Assembly (NCBI RefSeq): GCF_036250735.1
Contig: NZ_CP109430.1
Span: 2,232,001-2,296,000 of the forward strand
Length of the DNA: 64,000 bases
Source: Streptosporangium sp. NBC_01495
Lineage (GTDB): Bacteria > Actinomycetota > Actinomycetes > Streptosporangiales > Streptosporangiaceae
Direction of reading: 5' to 3'
Below are positions 45,590-54,047 of the stretch, piece by piece. A model generated the notes under the pieces. That model ran no database searches and was not told the origin of the DNA. It was given only the letters and a program-made list of their open reading frames with translations. The translations under genes and the position numbers were made by a program. How positions within the stretch are numbered: the first letter of the stretch is position 1; the number at the start of each line of letters is the position of its first letter.

Positions 45590-46204
45590 CTAGGGCCGTT
45601 CCGGCGGGGTGCCGGAGGCGGCGGAGAATCCCCGAGTCCGGGGGCCCGCCCCCGGCCAGGGGCCGGGGGTCTCGCCCTCGTGCTCGTCGCCGGGCACGTT
45701 CACCTTGGTGTCGTAGACCCTGAAACCGCGCGCCCGGTAGTTGGCGAGCGCCACCGGGCTGTCGAGGGAGCAGGTGTGCAGCCAAACCCGCCGGGTCGGC
45801 TCCCGCTCCGGCTGCCGGTCGGCCAGGTCCCAGGCCCTCGCCGCGCCGATCTCCAGCAGGTGACCGCCGATGCCCTTGCCGATCGCCCACGCGAGGAGAC
45901 CAAAGGAGTTGATCTCGACCGCCGCGTCCTCCTGGGGGACGAGCTCGACGTAGCCCGCGGGGGTGCCGCGGTGGTAGGCCACCCAGGTCTCCACGCCGCC
46001 GGCCAGCCAGTCCGCCCACTCGTCCCAGGTCCACGGCAGCTTGTTGGTCCAGTGCCAGTCTCCGCCGACGGCCGTGGTGAGGAACCGGCTGAACTCGGGT
46101 GAGGGCAGCTCGGCGCGCACGATGTCGACCTCGACCGACGGCGGCTTGGCGGGCAGCAGGTCCGAGCGGGAGGTCTGTTCGAGGTACCAGGTGGTGACGT
46201 CCAT
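45590..46204 (-). CDS. GNAT-family N-acetyltransferase
   Basis: Encodes 204 residues from ATG 46204. The N-terminal half (WYLEQTSRSDLLPAKPPSVEVDIVRAELPSPEFSRFLTTAVGGDWHWTNKLPWTWDEWADWL) matches a distinct actinomycete GNAT group. The catalytic part has ETWVAYHRGTPAGYVELVPQ, EINSFGLLAWAIGKGIGGHLLEIGAARAW (the acetyl-CoA-binding turn with G-x-G) and LDSPVALANYRARGFRVYDTKV. The C-terminal ~40 residues are Gly/Pro/Arg-rich and probably disordered. Substrate unknown. It lies 216 bases upstream of parC on the same strand and may share its transcript. Its 5' side is the repeat-rich gap before recQ. Confidence 0.82.
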   Translation of the reverse strand: MDVTTWYLEQTSRSDLLPAKPPSVEVDIVRAELPSPEFSRFLTTAVGGDWHWTNKLPWTWDEWADWLAGGVETWVAYHRGTPAGYVELVPQEDAAVEINSFGLLAWAIGKGIGGHLLEIGAARAWDLADRQPEREPTRRVWLHTCSLDSPVALANYRARGFRVYDTKVNVPGDEHEGETPGPWPGAGPRTRGFSAASGTPPERP

Positions 46205-46666
46205 AGTGGATGCATCAAATCACGGCGCGGAGCCCATCATGTCCCCAGCTCCCGGCACCGCACGTCCGGTGGCGCCGACGAAACGGGCTGCGGCCTCCGG
46301 ACGGCCCCCCGCCACCCGCCCGCCGGGCCTCCGGACGGCCCCTCGCTCGCTTGCCCGCCGGGCCTCCGGATGAATCCCCGGCCACCCGCCCGCCGGGCCT
46401 CCCGGCGGCCCTCGTCCGCCTGCCCGCCGCCCTCCGGAGGTGCTCCGGCCGCGCGCCCGCCGGGGGCCGGGAAGCTCGCCGACGGACCCTCGCACCCTCT
46501 CCCGGCGAATCCCCCGCACCCCCTCCGGCACGGGACGCGCCGGGCGATCCACCCCTCTCCGGTGAGGGCGCGCGCCGGGCTCCACACCCCTCTCGGTACG
46601 GCATGTGCGGCACGTGTGTGCCGTACCGGGGGAAAACAGTCGGCGAGACCTGGTACCAATGACCGG
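46205..46666. repeat. 462-bp divergent gap with degenerate CCGCC/CCGGG repeats
   Basis: No gene is seen. Between about 46290 and 46440, blocks of GCCCGCCGGGCCTCCGGA and CCACCCGCCCGCCGGGCC recur three to four times (46311, 46352, 46381, 46421), giving strong but degenerate secondary structure. The 46590-46660 end has less extreme composition and probably holds the recQ promoter; the 46205-46250 end may serve the GNAT gene. Confidence 0.6.
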
Positions 46667-48751
46667 GTGAGCGAAGAGCTGATGCTGCGCGAAGAGGCCG
46701 AGGAGCGGCTACGGGCGCTCGCCGGGGAGCACGCCCGGCTGCGCGAGGACCAGTGGGCGGCCATCAAGGCACTGGTCATGGACCGGCGCCGGGTGCTCGT
46801 GGTGCAGCGCACCGGCTGGGGCAAGTCGGCGGTCTACTTCATCGCCACCGCGCTCCTGCGCGAGCTGGGCGAGGGGCCGACTGTCATCGTGTCGCCGTTG
46901 CTGGCCCTGATGCGCAACCAGATCGCCGCCGCCGAGCGCGCCGGGATCACCGCGGTCACGGTCAACTCGGCCAACCCCGAGGAGTGGGAGCAGATCTACA
47001 ACCAGGTCGCCGAGGGCGCGGTCGACGTGCTGCTCGTCAGCCCCGAGCGGCTCAACAACCCCGACTTCCGCGACCACGTGCTGCCCGAGCTGGCCGAGAG
47101 CGCGGGCCTGATCGTGGTCGACGAGGCACACTGCATCTCCGACTGGGGCCACGACTTCCGTCCCGACTACCGGCGGCTGCGCACGCTGTTCGAGGAGCTC
47201 ACCGAGGGCGTGCCGATCCTCGCGACCACCGCCACGGCCAACGCCAGGGTCACCCGCGACGTCGCCGAGCAGATGGGCGAGGAGACGCTCGTGCTGCGCG
47301 GCGCGCTGGAGCGCGACAGCCTCCATCTCGGGGTCGTGCGCCTGCGCGGCGCCGAGCAGCGCCTGGCCTGGCTCGCCCAGACGCTGCACGAGCTCCCCGG
47401 TTCCGGCATCGTCTACACGCTCACCGTGGCCGCCGCCCAGGAGATCGCCGCCTACCTGCGCGAGCAGGGCCACGAGGTGGTCGCCTACTCCGGGCAGACC
47501 GAGCAGGCCGAGCGGCTCGCGGCCGAGCAGGCGCTGCTCGACAACAAGATCAAGGCGCTGGTCGCGACCTCCGCGCTGGGCATGGGCTACGACAAGCCCG
47601 ACCTCGGCTTCGTCGTGCACGTCGGCGCTCCCCAGTCCCCGGTGGCCTACTACCAGCAGGTCGGCCGTGCGGGCCGAGGGGTCGAGCGTGCCGAGGTGAT
47701 CCTGCTGCCCGGCGCGGAGGACCGCGACATCTGGGCCTACTTCGCCTCGCTGGCCTTCCCGCCCGAGCCCGTCGTGCGCACCGTGCTGGCCGCGCTGGAG
47801 GAGGGCGGCGTGATGTCCACGGCCGCCCTGGAGAACCGGGTGGACCTCAGCCGGAGCCGCCTGGAGACCATGCTGAAGGTCCTCGACGTCGACGGCGCGG
47901 TGCACCGGGTCAAGGGCGGCTGGGAGTCCACCGGCGAGCCCTGGGCGTACGACGCCCCGCGCTACGCCAGGGTCGCCGCCGAGCGGGAGGCCGAGCAGCG
48001 GGCCATGCTCGACTACCTCGACACCACCGGCTGCCGCGAGGAGTTCCTGCGCCGTCGCCTCGACGACGACACCGCCGCCCCCTGCGGGCGCTGCGACAAC
48101 TGCACCGGCACCCACCGCTCGCCCGAGGTGGACGAGCGGGCCGTACGGTCGGCCGCCGACCGGCTCCAGCGGCCCGGGGTGGACATCGAGGCCCGCAGGC
48201 AGTGGCCGACCGGGCTGGCCGACCTCAAGGGCCGGATCAAGCCGGAGCTGGGCGCCGAGCCCGGGAGGGTGCTGGGCAGGCTCACCGACATCGGCTGGGG
48301 CAACCGCCTGCGCGGCCTCCTCGCCGACGGCGCCCCCGACGAGCCGGTCCCCGACGACGTCTTCGCCGCCGTGATCAAGGTGCTGTCGTCCTGGGAGTGG
48401 GCCCAGCGCCCGGTCGGCGTCGTCGCGGTGCCCTCGGAAAGCCGCCCCCGGCTCGTCCGCAGCCTGGCCGAGCGGCTGGCCCAGGTGGGGCGCCTGACCT
48501 ATCTGGGCGACCTCGGTTACCGGGCGGGCCCGCCCGGACGGCAGTTCAACAGCGCGCAGCGCGTCCAGGCGATCCGGGGCACCCTCGCCATGCCCGCCGC
48601 CCTGGGCGCGGCCGTCGCCGGGGCCGGAGGTCCGGTCCTGCTCGTCGACGACCTGGTCGACACCGGCTGGACGATGACGCTGGGAGCCGCGATGCTCCGC
48701 CACGCCGGGGCCCCCGCCGTGCTGCCCCTCGCCCTCGCGGTCACCAGCTAG
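46667..48751 (+). CDS. RecQ-family DNA helicase fused to phosphoribosyltransferase domain
   Basis: Encodes about 694 residues from GTG 46667 (ATG 46682 also possible). Helicase motifs: Walker A RTGWGKSAVYF (~48), DEAH box VVDEAHCISDWGHDFRPDYR (~149), LATTATAN, and motif VI YYQQVGRAGRG. An RQC-like zinc site CGRCDNC is at ~472. The last ~130 residues are not helicase: SSWEWAQRPVGVVAVPSESRPRLVRSLAERLAQVGRL and VLLVDDLVDTGWTMT (~660), which is the PRPP-binding loop of type I phosphoribosyltransferases. RecQ-PRTase fusions occur in actinomycetes, but the activity of the added domain is unproven; it could make or read a nucleotide signal, or be structural. The helicase unwinds DNA 3'-5' for recombination repair. 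Confidence 0.88.
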   Translation: MSEELMLREEAEERLRALAGEHARLREDQWAAIKALVMDRRRVLVVQRTGWGKSAVYFIATALLRELGEGPTVIVSPLLALMRNQIAAAERAGITAVTVNSANPEEWEQIYNQVAEGAVDVLLVSPERLNNPDFRDHVLPELAESAGLIVVDEAHCISDWGHDFRPDYRRLRTLFEELTEGVPILATTATANARVTRDVAEQMGEETLVLRGALERDSLHLGVVRLRGAEQRLAWLAQTLHELPGSGIVYTLTVAAAQEIAAYLREQGHEVVAYSGQTEQAERLAAEQALLDNKIKALVATSALGMGYDKPDLGFVVHVGAPQSPVAYYQQVGRAGRGVERAEVILLPGAEDRDIWAYFASLAFPPEPVVRTVLAALEEGGVMSTAALENRVDLSRSRLETMLKVLDVDGAVHRVKGGWESTGEPWAYDAPRYARVAAEREAEQRAMLDYLDTTGCREEFLRRRLDDDTAAPCGRCDNCTGTHRSPEVDERAVRSAADRLQRPGVDIEARRQWPTGLADLKGRIKPELGAEPGRVLGRLTDIGWGNRLRGLLADGAPDEPVPDDVFAAVIKVLSSWEWAQRPVGVVAVPSESRPRLVRSLAERLAQVGRLTYLGDLGYRAGPPGRQFNSAQRVQAIRGTLAMPAALGAAVAGAGGPVLLVDDLVDTGWTMTLGAAMLRHAGAPAVLPLALAVTS

Positions 48752-48873
48752 GGACGAGCGTCCGGCGCGCCCGGACCGCCGCGAGCCGAGCGGCGGACGG
48801 GCCCGGCACGACGCGCGGGGGCGTGCCACGCGGCGAGAGGGCCCGCGTGCATGGGTTCCCCAAACGCGGGCTT

Positions 48874-48941
48874 CCGGAAAAACGCGGCCCTCGGAAAAAC
48901 GCGGGCCTCGGGAAGGTGCGGGCCTCGGGAAGGTGCGGGTT
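48874..48941 (+). repeat. Four 17-bp tandem repeats
   Basis: Four consecutive units of the form YCGGRAARRYGCGGSYY, at 48874, 48891, 48908 and 48925, lie between recQ and a decayed kinase fragment. They read AAAAACGC in the first two and GAAGGTGC in the last two. Confidence 0.85.
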
Positions 48942-48942
48942 T

Positions 48943-49218
48943 TCAGGGAAGCCCGAGATCGACGTGGTCGGAGAAGGCGTGGCTGACGTGCACGCCGGAC
49001 AGGTCCGGTTCCGTGACGAGGATCCGGCGCATCACCACGGGCAGGTTGCCCAGCCCGAACGGCGGCTGCCCGGTCGCCGCGAACGCCATGGTCCCGGCCC
49101 AGGCGAACACGCCGCACGCCGGTCCGACCTCCTGCTCGTGGAACTGCTCGGGCGCCATGTAGGCGGGCGTGCCGACCAGGTCCGGGTCACCCGGCCGCAG
49201 AGGGCGGGGCTCCGGCAT
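48943..49218 (-). pseudogene. Decayed Ser/Thr protein kinase fragment
   Basis: About 90 codons resemble the activation-loop end and middle C-lobe of a bacterial Pkn2-type kinase: DLVGTPAYMAPEQF (activation segment with APE motif) followed by GPACGVFAWAGTMAFAATGQPPFGLGNLPVVMRRILVTEPDLSG. There is no N-lobe, catalytic HRD loop or DFG motif upstream. The invariant Asp of the usual D-V-F-A-W-G motif is Gly here. So it is a remnant, not an enzyme. The frame has an ATG at 49218, but translation would not make a kinase. Confidence 0.8.
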
Positions 49219-49314
49219 GCGTCACTCCAGGGGGTCTCCGCGAACGTGGTCCGGCCACAGTATTGGATCTCCGGCTGGAGCGGAGAATCCGGAGAGACAC
49301 CCCGCGCGGGCTGG

Positions 49315-50208
49315 TCAGAGGCGCGGCCGGGCACCCAGGTGCGAGATGGCCCGGGAGGCCAGGTGGCAGCCGGAGGCGAGGGCCTCGGCCGGGGGCTTGC
49401 CGCCCAGCCAGGCGGGCAGGAAGCCCGCGGTGAAGGCGTCACCGGCACCGGTGCCGTCGACCACGCGCTCCACGGTCTCGGCGGGGACCCTGATCGGGTC
49501 GGGGCGGTTGTTGGCGTACCAGAGCGCGCCCTCGTCGCGGAGCTTCACGACGACCTGCGGGAACCAGGCGGTGAGGACCTTGGCGGCGGCGGCCGGGTCG
49601 TCGCGGCCGGTCAGGACCTTCGCCTGGTCGGAGTTGGCGAACAGCAGCTTGGCGCTCTGCGTCCACTCCAGGAAGGGCTCGGCGCCGGTGCGCTCCAGCG
49701 GGGCGGAGGAGGAGCAGTCGACCGAGACGGACATCCCCGAGCGGCGGGCCATCTCCAGGGCGGCCATGCCGGCGTCGCGGGAACCCTCGTTGATGAGGGT
49801 GTAGCCGGACAGGTGCAGGTGCCCGCCCTGGGCGAACAGGTCGCGGGGCAGGTCCTCGGGGGACAGGGCCGCGTTCGCGCCGGGGTCGGACAGCATGGTC
49901 CGCTCGCCCTTGTGGGTGACGAGCACCACGCAGGTGCCGGTCGGGCGCTCGGGATCCATGACGAGGCGGGCGTCGACGCCGTACCCCATCAGCTCCATGT
50001 CGCGGTTACGGCCCGTGATGTCGGCGCCGCGTCGCCCGATGAAGGCGACCTCCGTGCCCTCGACGGCGAGCCAGGAGGCGATGTTGGCACCCGAACCACC
50101 GCCGTGCATGGTGACGATCGCCGGTGTGTCACTGGCCCGGGCCAGCGGGTAACGAGCCCGCGCGACCGCGTCGGTCATGAGATCGCCCACCACGACCACC
50201 CGCGTCAT
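49315..50208 (-). CDS. PfkB-family sugar kinase
   Basis: Encodes 297 residues from ATG 50208. Ribokinase-fold features: VVVVGDLMTD at the start, PAIVTMHGGGSGANIASWLA (substrate-side Gly-rich loop), FIGRRGADITG, and the PfkB signature 2 VDGTGAGDAFTAGFLPAWL near 245-263, whose DGTGAGDAF holds the anion hole and catalytic Asp. Family members phosphorylate ribose, adenosine, fructose-6-phosphate and similar; there is no neighbouring transporter or sugar enzyme to indicate which. It is transcribed away from the Pat-type acetyltransferase gene; an inverted repeat TCTCCGG/CCGGAGA (49268-49295) follows the stop. Confidence 0.9.
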   Translation of the reverse strand: MTRVVVVGDLMTDAVARARYPLARASDTPAIVTMHGGGSGANIASWLAVEGTEVAFIGRRGADITGRNRDMELMGYGVDARLVMDPERPTGTCVVLVTHKGERTMLSDPGANAALSPEDLPRDLFAQGGHLHLSGYTLINEGSRDAGMAALEMARRSGMSVSVDCSSSAPLERTGAEPFLEWTQSAKLLFANSDQAKVLTGRDDPAAAAKVLTAWFPQVVVKLRDEGALWYANNRPDPIRVPAETVERVVDGTGAGDAFTAGFLPAWLGGKPPAEALASGCHLASRAISHLGARPRL

Positions 50209-50387
50209 GATGTCACCACCTTCTTCGATGCCGACGTGCCTCTAGACATGCTTCAAGCCATACCTCTGGTCGTGCCTCTAACCGCGAAAAACTTAACAGC
50301 TTCCGGCCAGCGTATGGGGTCTTGACCGGACACCGGACCATAGTCGATGCACAAGCGTTGCGTGAATTCGTCCAGGTGGTCTGTCAT

Positions 50388-53033
50388 GTGAGATTCGCGT
50401 CTACTCTCGGGACTGTGGAGGCTGCTCAGTATCCCGCCCACTGGGAGGCGGACGTCGTCCTGTCGGACGGTGGCACCGCCCATGTACGCCCGATTCGGCC
50501 CGCCGACGCCGACCGGTTGCGTTCCTTCTACGGCCGGCTGTCCGACGAGTCGATCTACTTCCGTTTCTTCGGCCCCCGGCCGCGGCTGTCGGAGCGGGAG
50601 ATCACCTGGTTCACCAACGTCGACTACGAGAGCCGCGTGGCGCTGATCGCCACGATCGGCACCGAGATGGTGGCGGTCATCCGCTACGACCGGATCGAGC
50701 CCGGTGAGGCCGAGGTCGCCTTCCTCGTCGAGGACGCCCACCAGGGCCGCGGGGTCGCCTCCGTGCTCCTCGAACACCTGGCCGCCACCGCCAGGGAGAA
50801 GGGCATCGCCCGCTTCGTCGCCGACGTGCTACCCGCCAACCAGAAGATGATGGCGGTGCTCAAGCAGGTCGGCTACACCGCGCAGAGCCGCTTCGCCGAC
50901 GGCGTGGTCAGGATGACCCTCGACCTCACCCCGACCGAGACCGCCCAGGAGGTGACCGCCTCCCGCGAGCACCGCGCCGAGTCCCGCTCCATCGAGCGGC
51001 TGCTCTCACCGGGCTCGGTGGCGGTCGTGGGAGCGGGCCGCGAACCGGGCGGCGTCGGCCAGACCGTGCTGCGCAACCTGCTCGGCGCCGACTTCACCGG
51101 CCCGGTCTACCCCGTGCACCGCGAGGCGCGGGCCGTCGCGGGGGTGCGGGCCTACCCGAGCGTGACGGCCATCGACGGCGAGGTGGACCTCGCCGTGCTC
51201 GCCGTACCCGCCGACGGGGTGATCGACGTGGTCAAGGAGTGCGCGGAGAAGGGGGTACGCGGGCTGATCGTGGTCTCCTCGGGGTTCGGCGAGACCGGCG
51301 CCGAGGGCCGGGCCAGGCAGGACGAGCTGGTGCGCATCGCCCGCGCGTACGGCCTGCGGGTCGTCGGCCCCAACTGCCTCGGCGTCGCCAACACCGACCC
51401 CGCGGTACGGCTGAACGCCACGCTCGCCGCCACCCTCCCCGGGCTCGGCCGGGTCGGCTTCTTCAGCCAGTCGGGCGCCCTGGGCACCGCGCTGCTGCAG
51501 CGGGTGGCCCAGCGCGGCATGGGGATCTCCTCGTTCGTCTCGGCGGGCAACCGCGCCGACGTGTCGGGCAACGACCTGCTCCAGTACTGGGAGGAGGATC
51601 CGCGGACCGACGTGATCCTGCTCTACCTGGAGTCGCTGGGAAACCCCCGCAAGTTCGCCCGCCTCGCGCGGCGCATCTCGCGCCGCAAGCCGATCGTGGT
51701 CGTCAAGAGCGGCGGCACTACCCAGGACGTGCCCACCGGCCATGCCGCGCCCGTGCTCGGCCTGCCCGACACCGCGCTCAGCGCGCTGTTCGAGCAGGCC
51801 GGGGTGATCAGGGTCGACGACCTGATCCAGCAGTTCGACGTGGCGCAGCTGCTGGCCTACCAGCCGCTGCCCGCCGGGCCCAGGGTGGGACTGGTCAGCA
51901 ACTCCGACGCGATGGCGCTCCTGGCGGCCGACGCCTGCGTGCGGGTGGGCCTGGAGCCCCGGCCGCCGGTCAACCTTGGCGCGCGGGCCTGCGCGGAGGA
52001 GTTCGGCGCGGCGCTGGCCTCGGTGATCCCGGACGTGGACGCCGTGGTCGCGATCTACATGCCGCCCATCCCCGGCAATGGGGCGGAGGTCGCCGCCGAG
52101 TTGCTGCGCGCCTCCCGCGACTGCGGCAAACCGGTGCTGGCCACCTTCGAGGGCAAGATCGGCATGCTCGACGAGCTGCGGGCCGGCGCCGTACCCGGCC
52201 GGGGCTCCATCCCCTCGTACGCGGCGCCGGAGGAGGCGGTCCGCGCGCTCGCCCACGTCGTGCGGCACGCGCGCTGGCTGGAGCAGCCCGCGGGACTGCC
52301 CGAGGAGCTCGAGGGCGTCGACGCCGGCGCCGCGCGTGACCTCGTGCTCGCGACGCTCACGGACGCCCCGGCCGAGATCGACGCCTCGGAACTGCTCGCC
52401 CACTACGGGGTGGAGGTCTGGCCGTCGGAGACGGTGGAGTCACCGGAGGAGGCCGTCGAGGTGGCGTCGAGGCTCGGCTGGCCGGTCGTGCTGAAGGCCG
52501 CGGGCCCCGAGGCGGCCAAGCGCGCCGGGACCGTACGTCTCGGGCTGTCGGGTCCCGACGGGGTGCGCGACGCCTACGCCGACCTGACGCGCCAGCTCGA
52601 ACCCGAGGCCGTGCTCGCGGTGCAGCGCATGGCGCCGCAGCCCGCGGTGCCGACCGTGGCCGGGGTGATGGACGACCCCGCCTTCGGCGCGGTGGTCTCC
52701 TTCGGGCTCGGCGAGATCACCGCGCGGCTGCTGCGCGACGAGGCGTACCGTCTGGCCCCGCTGACCAGGGAGGACGCCGTGGCGCTGGTGAGGTCGCCGC
52801 GCGCCGCGCCCCTTCTTCTCGGCGAGTACGGCTACCCGCCGGTCGCCGTCGAGGCGCTGGAGGACCTGCTGATCCGGCTCGGGCGGCTGGCGGACGACCT
52901 CCCCGAGGTGGCGCGGCTCACCCTCGACCCGGTGCTGGTGGGGGAGTCCGGGGCGATCGTGCTGGGCGCCCGCGCCGTACTTCGCAGCCACGAGGGCCCG
53001 CGCCCCGACGACGGTCCCCGGCGCCTCGGCTAA
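50388..53033 (+). CDS. GNAT plus acyl-CoA-synthetase (ADP-forming)-like lysine acetyltransferase
   Basis: Encodes about 881 residues. GTG 50388 has AGGTGG upstream; GTG 50415 is an alternative. The N-terminal GNAT domain (~20-175: ARIRPIRPADADRLRSFYGRLSDESIYFRFF-like, DAHQGRGVASVLLEHLAATA) precedes an NDP-forming acyl-CoA-synthetase-like part: CoA-binding RSIERLLSPGSVAVVGAGREPGGVGQTVLRNLL, LRVVGPNCLGVANTDP, GFFSQSGALG, and an ATP-grasp region (~670-880). This GNAT-first order matches actinomycete Pat proteins, which acetylate acetyl-CoA synthetase and other lysines; in enterobacterial Pat the order is reversed. The synthetase-like part is probably regulatory in this family. Its convergent partner overlaps by four bases at 53030. 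Confidence 0.88.
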   Translation: MRFASTLGTVEAAQYPAHWEADVVLSDGGTAHVRPIRPADADRLRSFYGRLSDESIYFRFFGPRPRLSEREITWFTNVDYESRVALIATIGTEMVAVIRYDRIEPGEAEVAFLVEDAHQGRGVASVLLEHLAATAREKGIARFVADVLPANQKMMAVLKQVGYTAQSRFADGVVRMTLDLTPTETAQEVTASREHRAESRSIERLLSPGSVAVVGAGREPGGVGQTVLRNLLGADFTGPVYPVHREARAVAGVRAYPSVTAIDGEVDLAVLAVPADGVIDVVKECAEKGVRGLIVVSSGFGETGAEGRARQDELVRIARAYGLRVVGPNCLGVANTDPAVRLNATLAATLPGLGRVGFFSQSGALGTALLQRVAQRGMGISSFVSAGNRADVSGNDLLQYWEEDPRTDVILLYLESLGNPRKFARLARRISRRKPIVVVKSGGTTQDVPTGHAAPVLGLPDTALSALFEQAGVIRVDDLIQQFDVAQLLAYQPLPAGPRVGLVSNSDAMALLAADACVRVGLEPRPPVNLGARACAEEFGAALASVIPDVDAVVAIYMPPIPGNGAEVAAELLRASRDCGKPVLATFEGKIGMLDELRAGAVPGRGSIPSYAAPEEAVRALAHVVRHARWLEQPAGLPEELEGVDAGAARDLVLATLTDAPAEIDASELLAHYGVEVWPSETVESPEEAVEVASRLGWPVVLKAAGPEAAKRAGTVRLGLSGPDGVRDAYADLTRQLEPEAVLAVQRMAPQPAVPTVAGVMDDPAFGAVVSFGLGEITARLLRDEAYRLAPLTREDAVALVRSPRAAPLLLGEYGYPPVAVEALEDLLIRLGRLADDLPEVARLTLDPVLVGESGAIVLGARAVLRSHEGPRPDDGPRRLG

Positions 53034-53686
53034 CCCGTCCGCCGGAGCGCGGGGACGATCTGGACCGTGCTGGCGACGGTGGCGGGCGCGGGACCGGTCT
53101 CCATGGCGGTCTCCGGGCTGCTTTCCTGGCCGGGATCGACCGTGTCCATGCCGTCCATGCCGTCCATGCCGTCGACGTGGACGGCCCTGCCGGACGCGGT
53201 CAGCGTCCCCGAGGCGTTCCGCGACACGGCCACGCCGACCGTGATCCGGGGAAGCTGGAATCCGGGGGCGGCCAGGTCGCGCGTGTCGCAGTCGACGACC
53301 CCGGCCGTGATCCGGCAGCTCCAGCCCGTGCCCGAGGCGCGTATCGGGGTCAGGCCCGAGGGGAAGTGGTAGGTGACCTCGGTCGGACGGGTGATCCCGG
53401 CGGAGCCGGGGCTCGCGGTGACGTCGATGGAGAACGTGCCGGTGCCGCCGGCCTCGAACGGGCCGTCGTGAACCGTGGTGAGGACCAGGTCACCGGGGAA
53501 GTCCGCCGAGATGGGCGGGCTCACGGCGGTCGCCGCCGCGGTCGTCATGGCGGCCGTCACGATGGTCACCGGGAGGGCCGCCGCGAGGCGCGACAGGCCG
53601 GTCCGCCGCGCCGGCCCGCCCCGTCCCGGCGGGTCCGGCCGCGCCGGCCCGGCCCGTTCCACTGAATCCGGATCCTCGCCGGTCAT
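53030..53686 (-). CDS. Secreted protein with Asp-Gly-Met repeat
   Basis: Encodes 218 residues from ATG 53686; a TTG extension reaching 53869 is composition-only. Residues ~1-37 are Pro/Gly/Arg-rich cytosolic-type sequence followed by a hydrophobic signal/anchor LSRLAAALPVTIVTAAMTTAAATAV (~36-60). The exported part looks like an Ig/CARDB-type beta sandwich: DFPGDLVLTTVHDGPFEAGGTGTFSIDVTASPGS, TYHFPSGLTPIRASGTGWSC, then ITVGVAVSRNASGTLTASG. A VDGMDGMDGMD run (near 53140-53170) follows. Two Cys in WSCRITAGVVDCD may form a disulfide. Function unknown, perhaps a cell-envelope adhesion-type domain. The stop overlaps that of the convergent acetyltransferase. Confidence 0.65.
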   Translation of the reverse strand: MTGEDPDSVERAGPARPDPPGRGGPARRTGLSRLAAALPVTIVTAAMTTAAATAVSPPISADFPGDLVLTTVHDGPFEAGGTGTFSIDVTASPGSAGITRPTEVTYHFPSGLTPIRASGTGWSCRITAGVVDCDTRDLAAPGFQLPRITVGVAVSRNASGTLTASGRAVHVDGMDGMDGMDTVDPGQESSPETAMETGPAPATVASTVQIVPALRRTG

Positions 53687-54047
53687 ATTCCCTCGCCCCC
53701 GATTCCGGTAGGGATTCACCGTTTCCAATTCGGAAGCGGTGAAAAGCAATCCGAGATATGTGAAACAAGGTGAGAAATACGTGGAATCGCCCGTTACCGC
53801 TGCCCGCGGGACGCCGCGCGCACGCCACCCCCACCACTGCTCCCGGTAACCCCGAAAGGATCGCGCCAAACCGATCGGAGGGGAAAGTCACCGGCAGGAA
53901 CGGCTACCCGGAGGCACCCGGACCGCCCCCGATGGCGCTTTCACGGCCGGAAAAAGGCGATGGCGGACCGCATCACGATTTGCACCGCCGGCCGAAGCTC
54001 AGGTGCTCCCGGTGAAAGCGCTGCCCCGGACAGGGCAGGATGGACCC
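53687..54047. other. 361-bp region between divergent genes, nothing recognised
   Basis: This stretch divides the secreted-protein gene (minus) from the DUF5998 gene (plus). It has mixed composition with an AT-richer part at 53695-53780, likely promoter DNA for the minus gene, but I see no convincing gene, operator or hairpin. Confidence 0.3.

Noticed and set aside
43379..46102. Very long plus-strand frame (907 codons) over parC and the GNAT gene
   Set aside because: It is antisense to parC. In GC-rich actinomycete DNA the opposite frame of a real gene is often open, and its product is His/Asp/Gly/Val-rich without any domain.
48943..49218. Functional Ser/Thr kinase gene
   Set aside because: The N-lobe, HRD and DFG motifs are missing and the invariant Asp in the C-lobe is Gly, so it is annotated as a remnant.
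46753..50325. 1190-codon plus-strand frame over recQ and the sugar kinase
   Set aside because: It runs in another frame of recQ, then over the kinase remnant and the antisense of the PfkB gene; composition is Arg/Gly/Ala-rich and no motif is seen.
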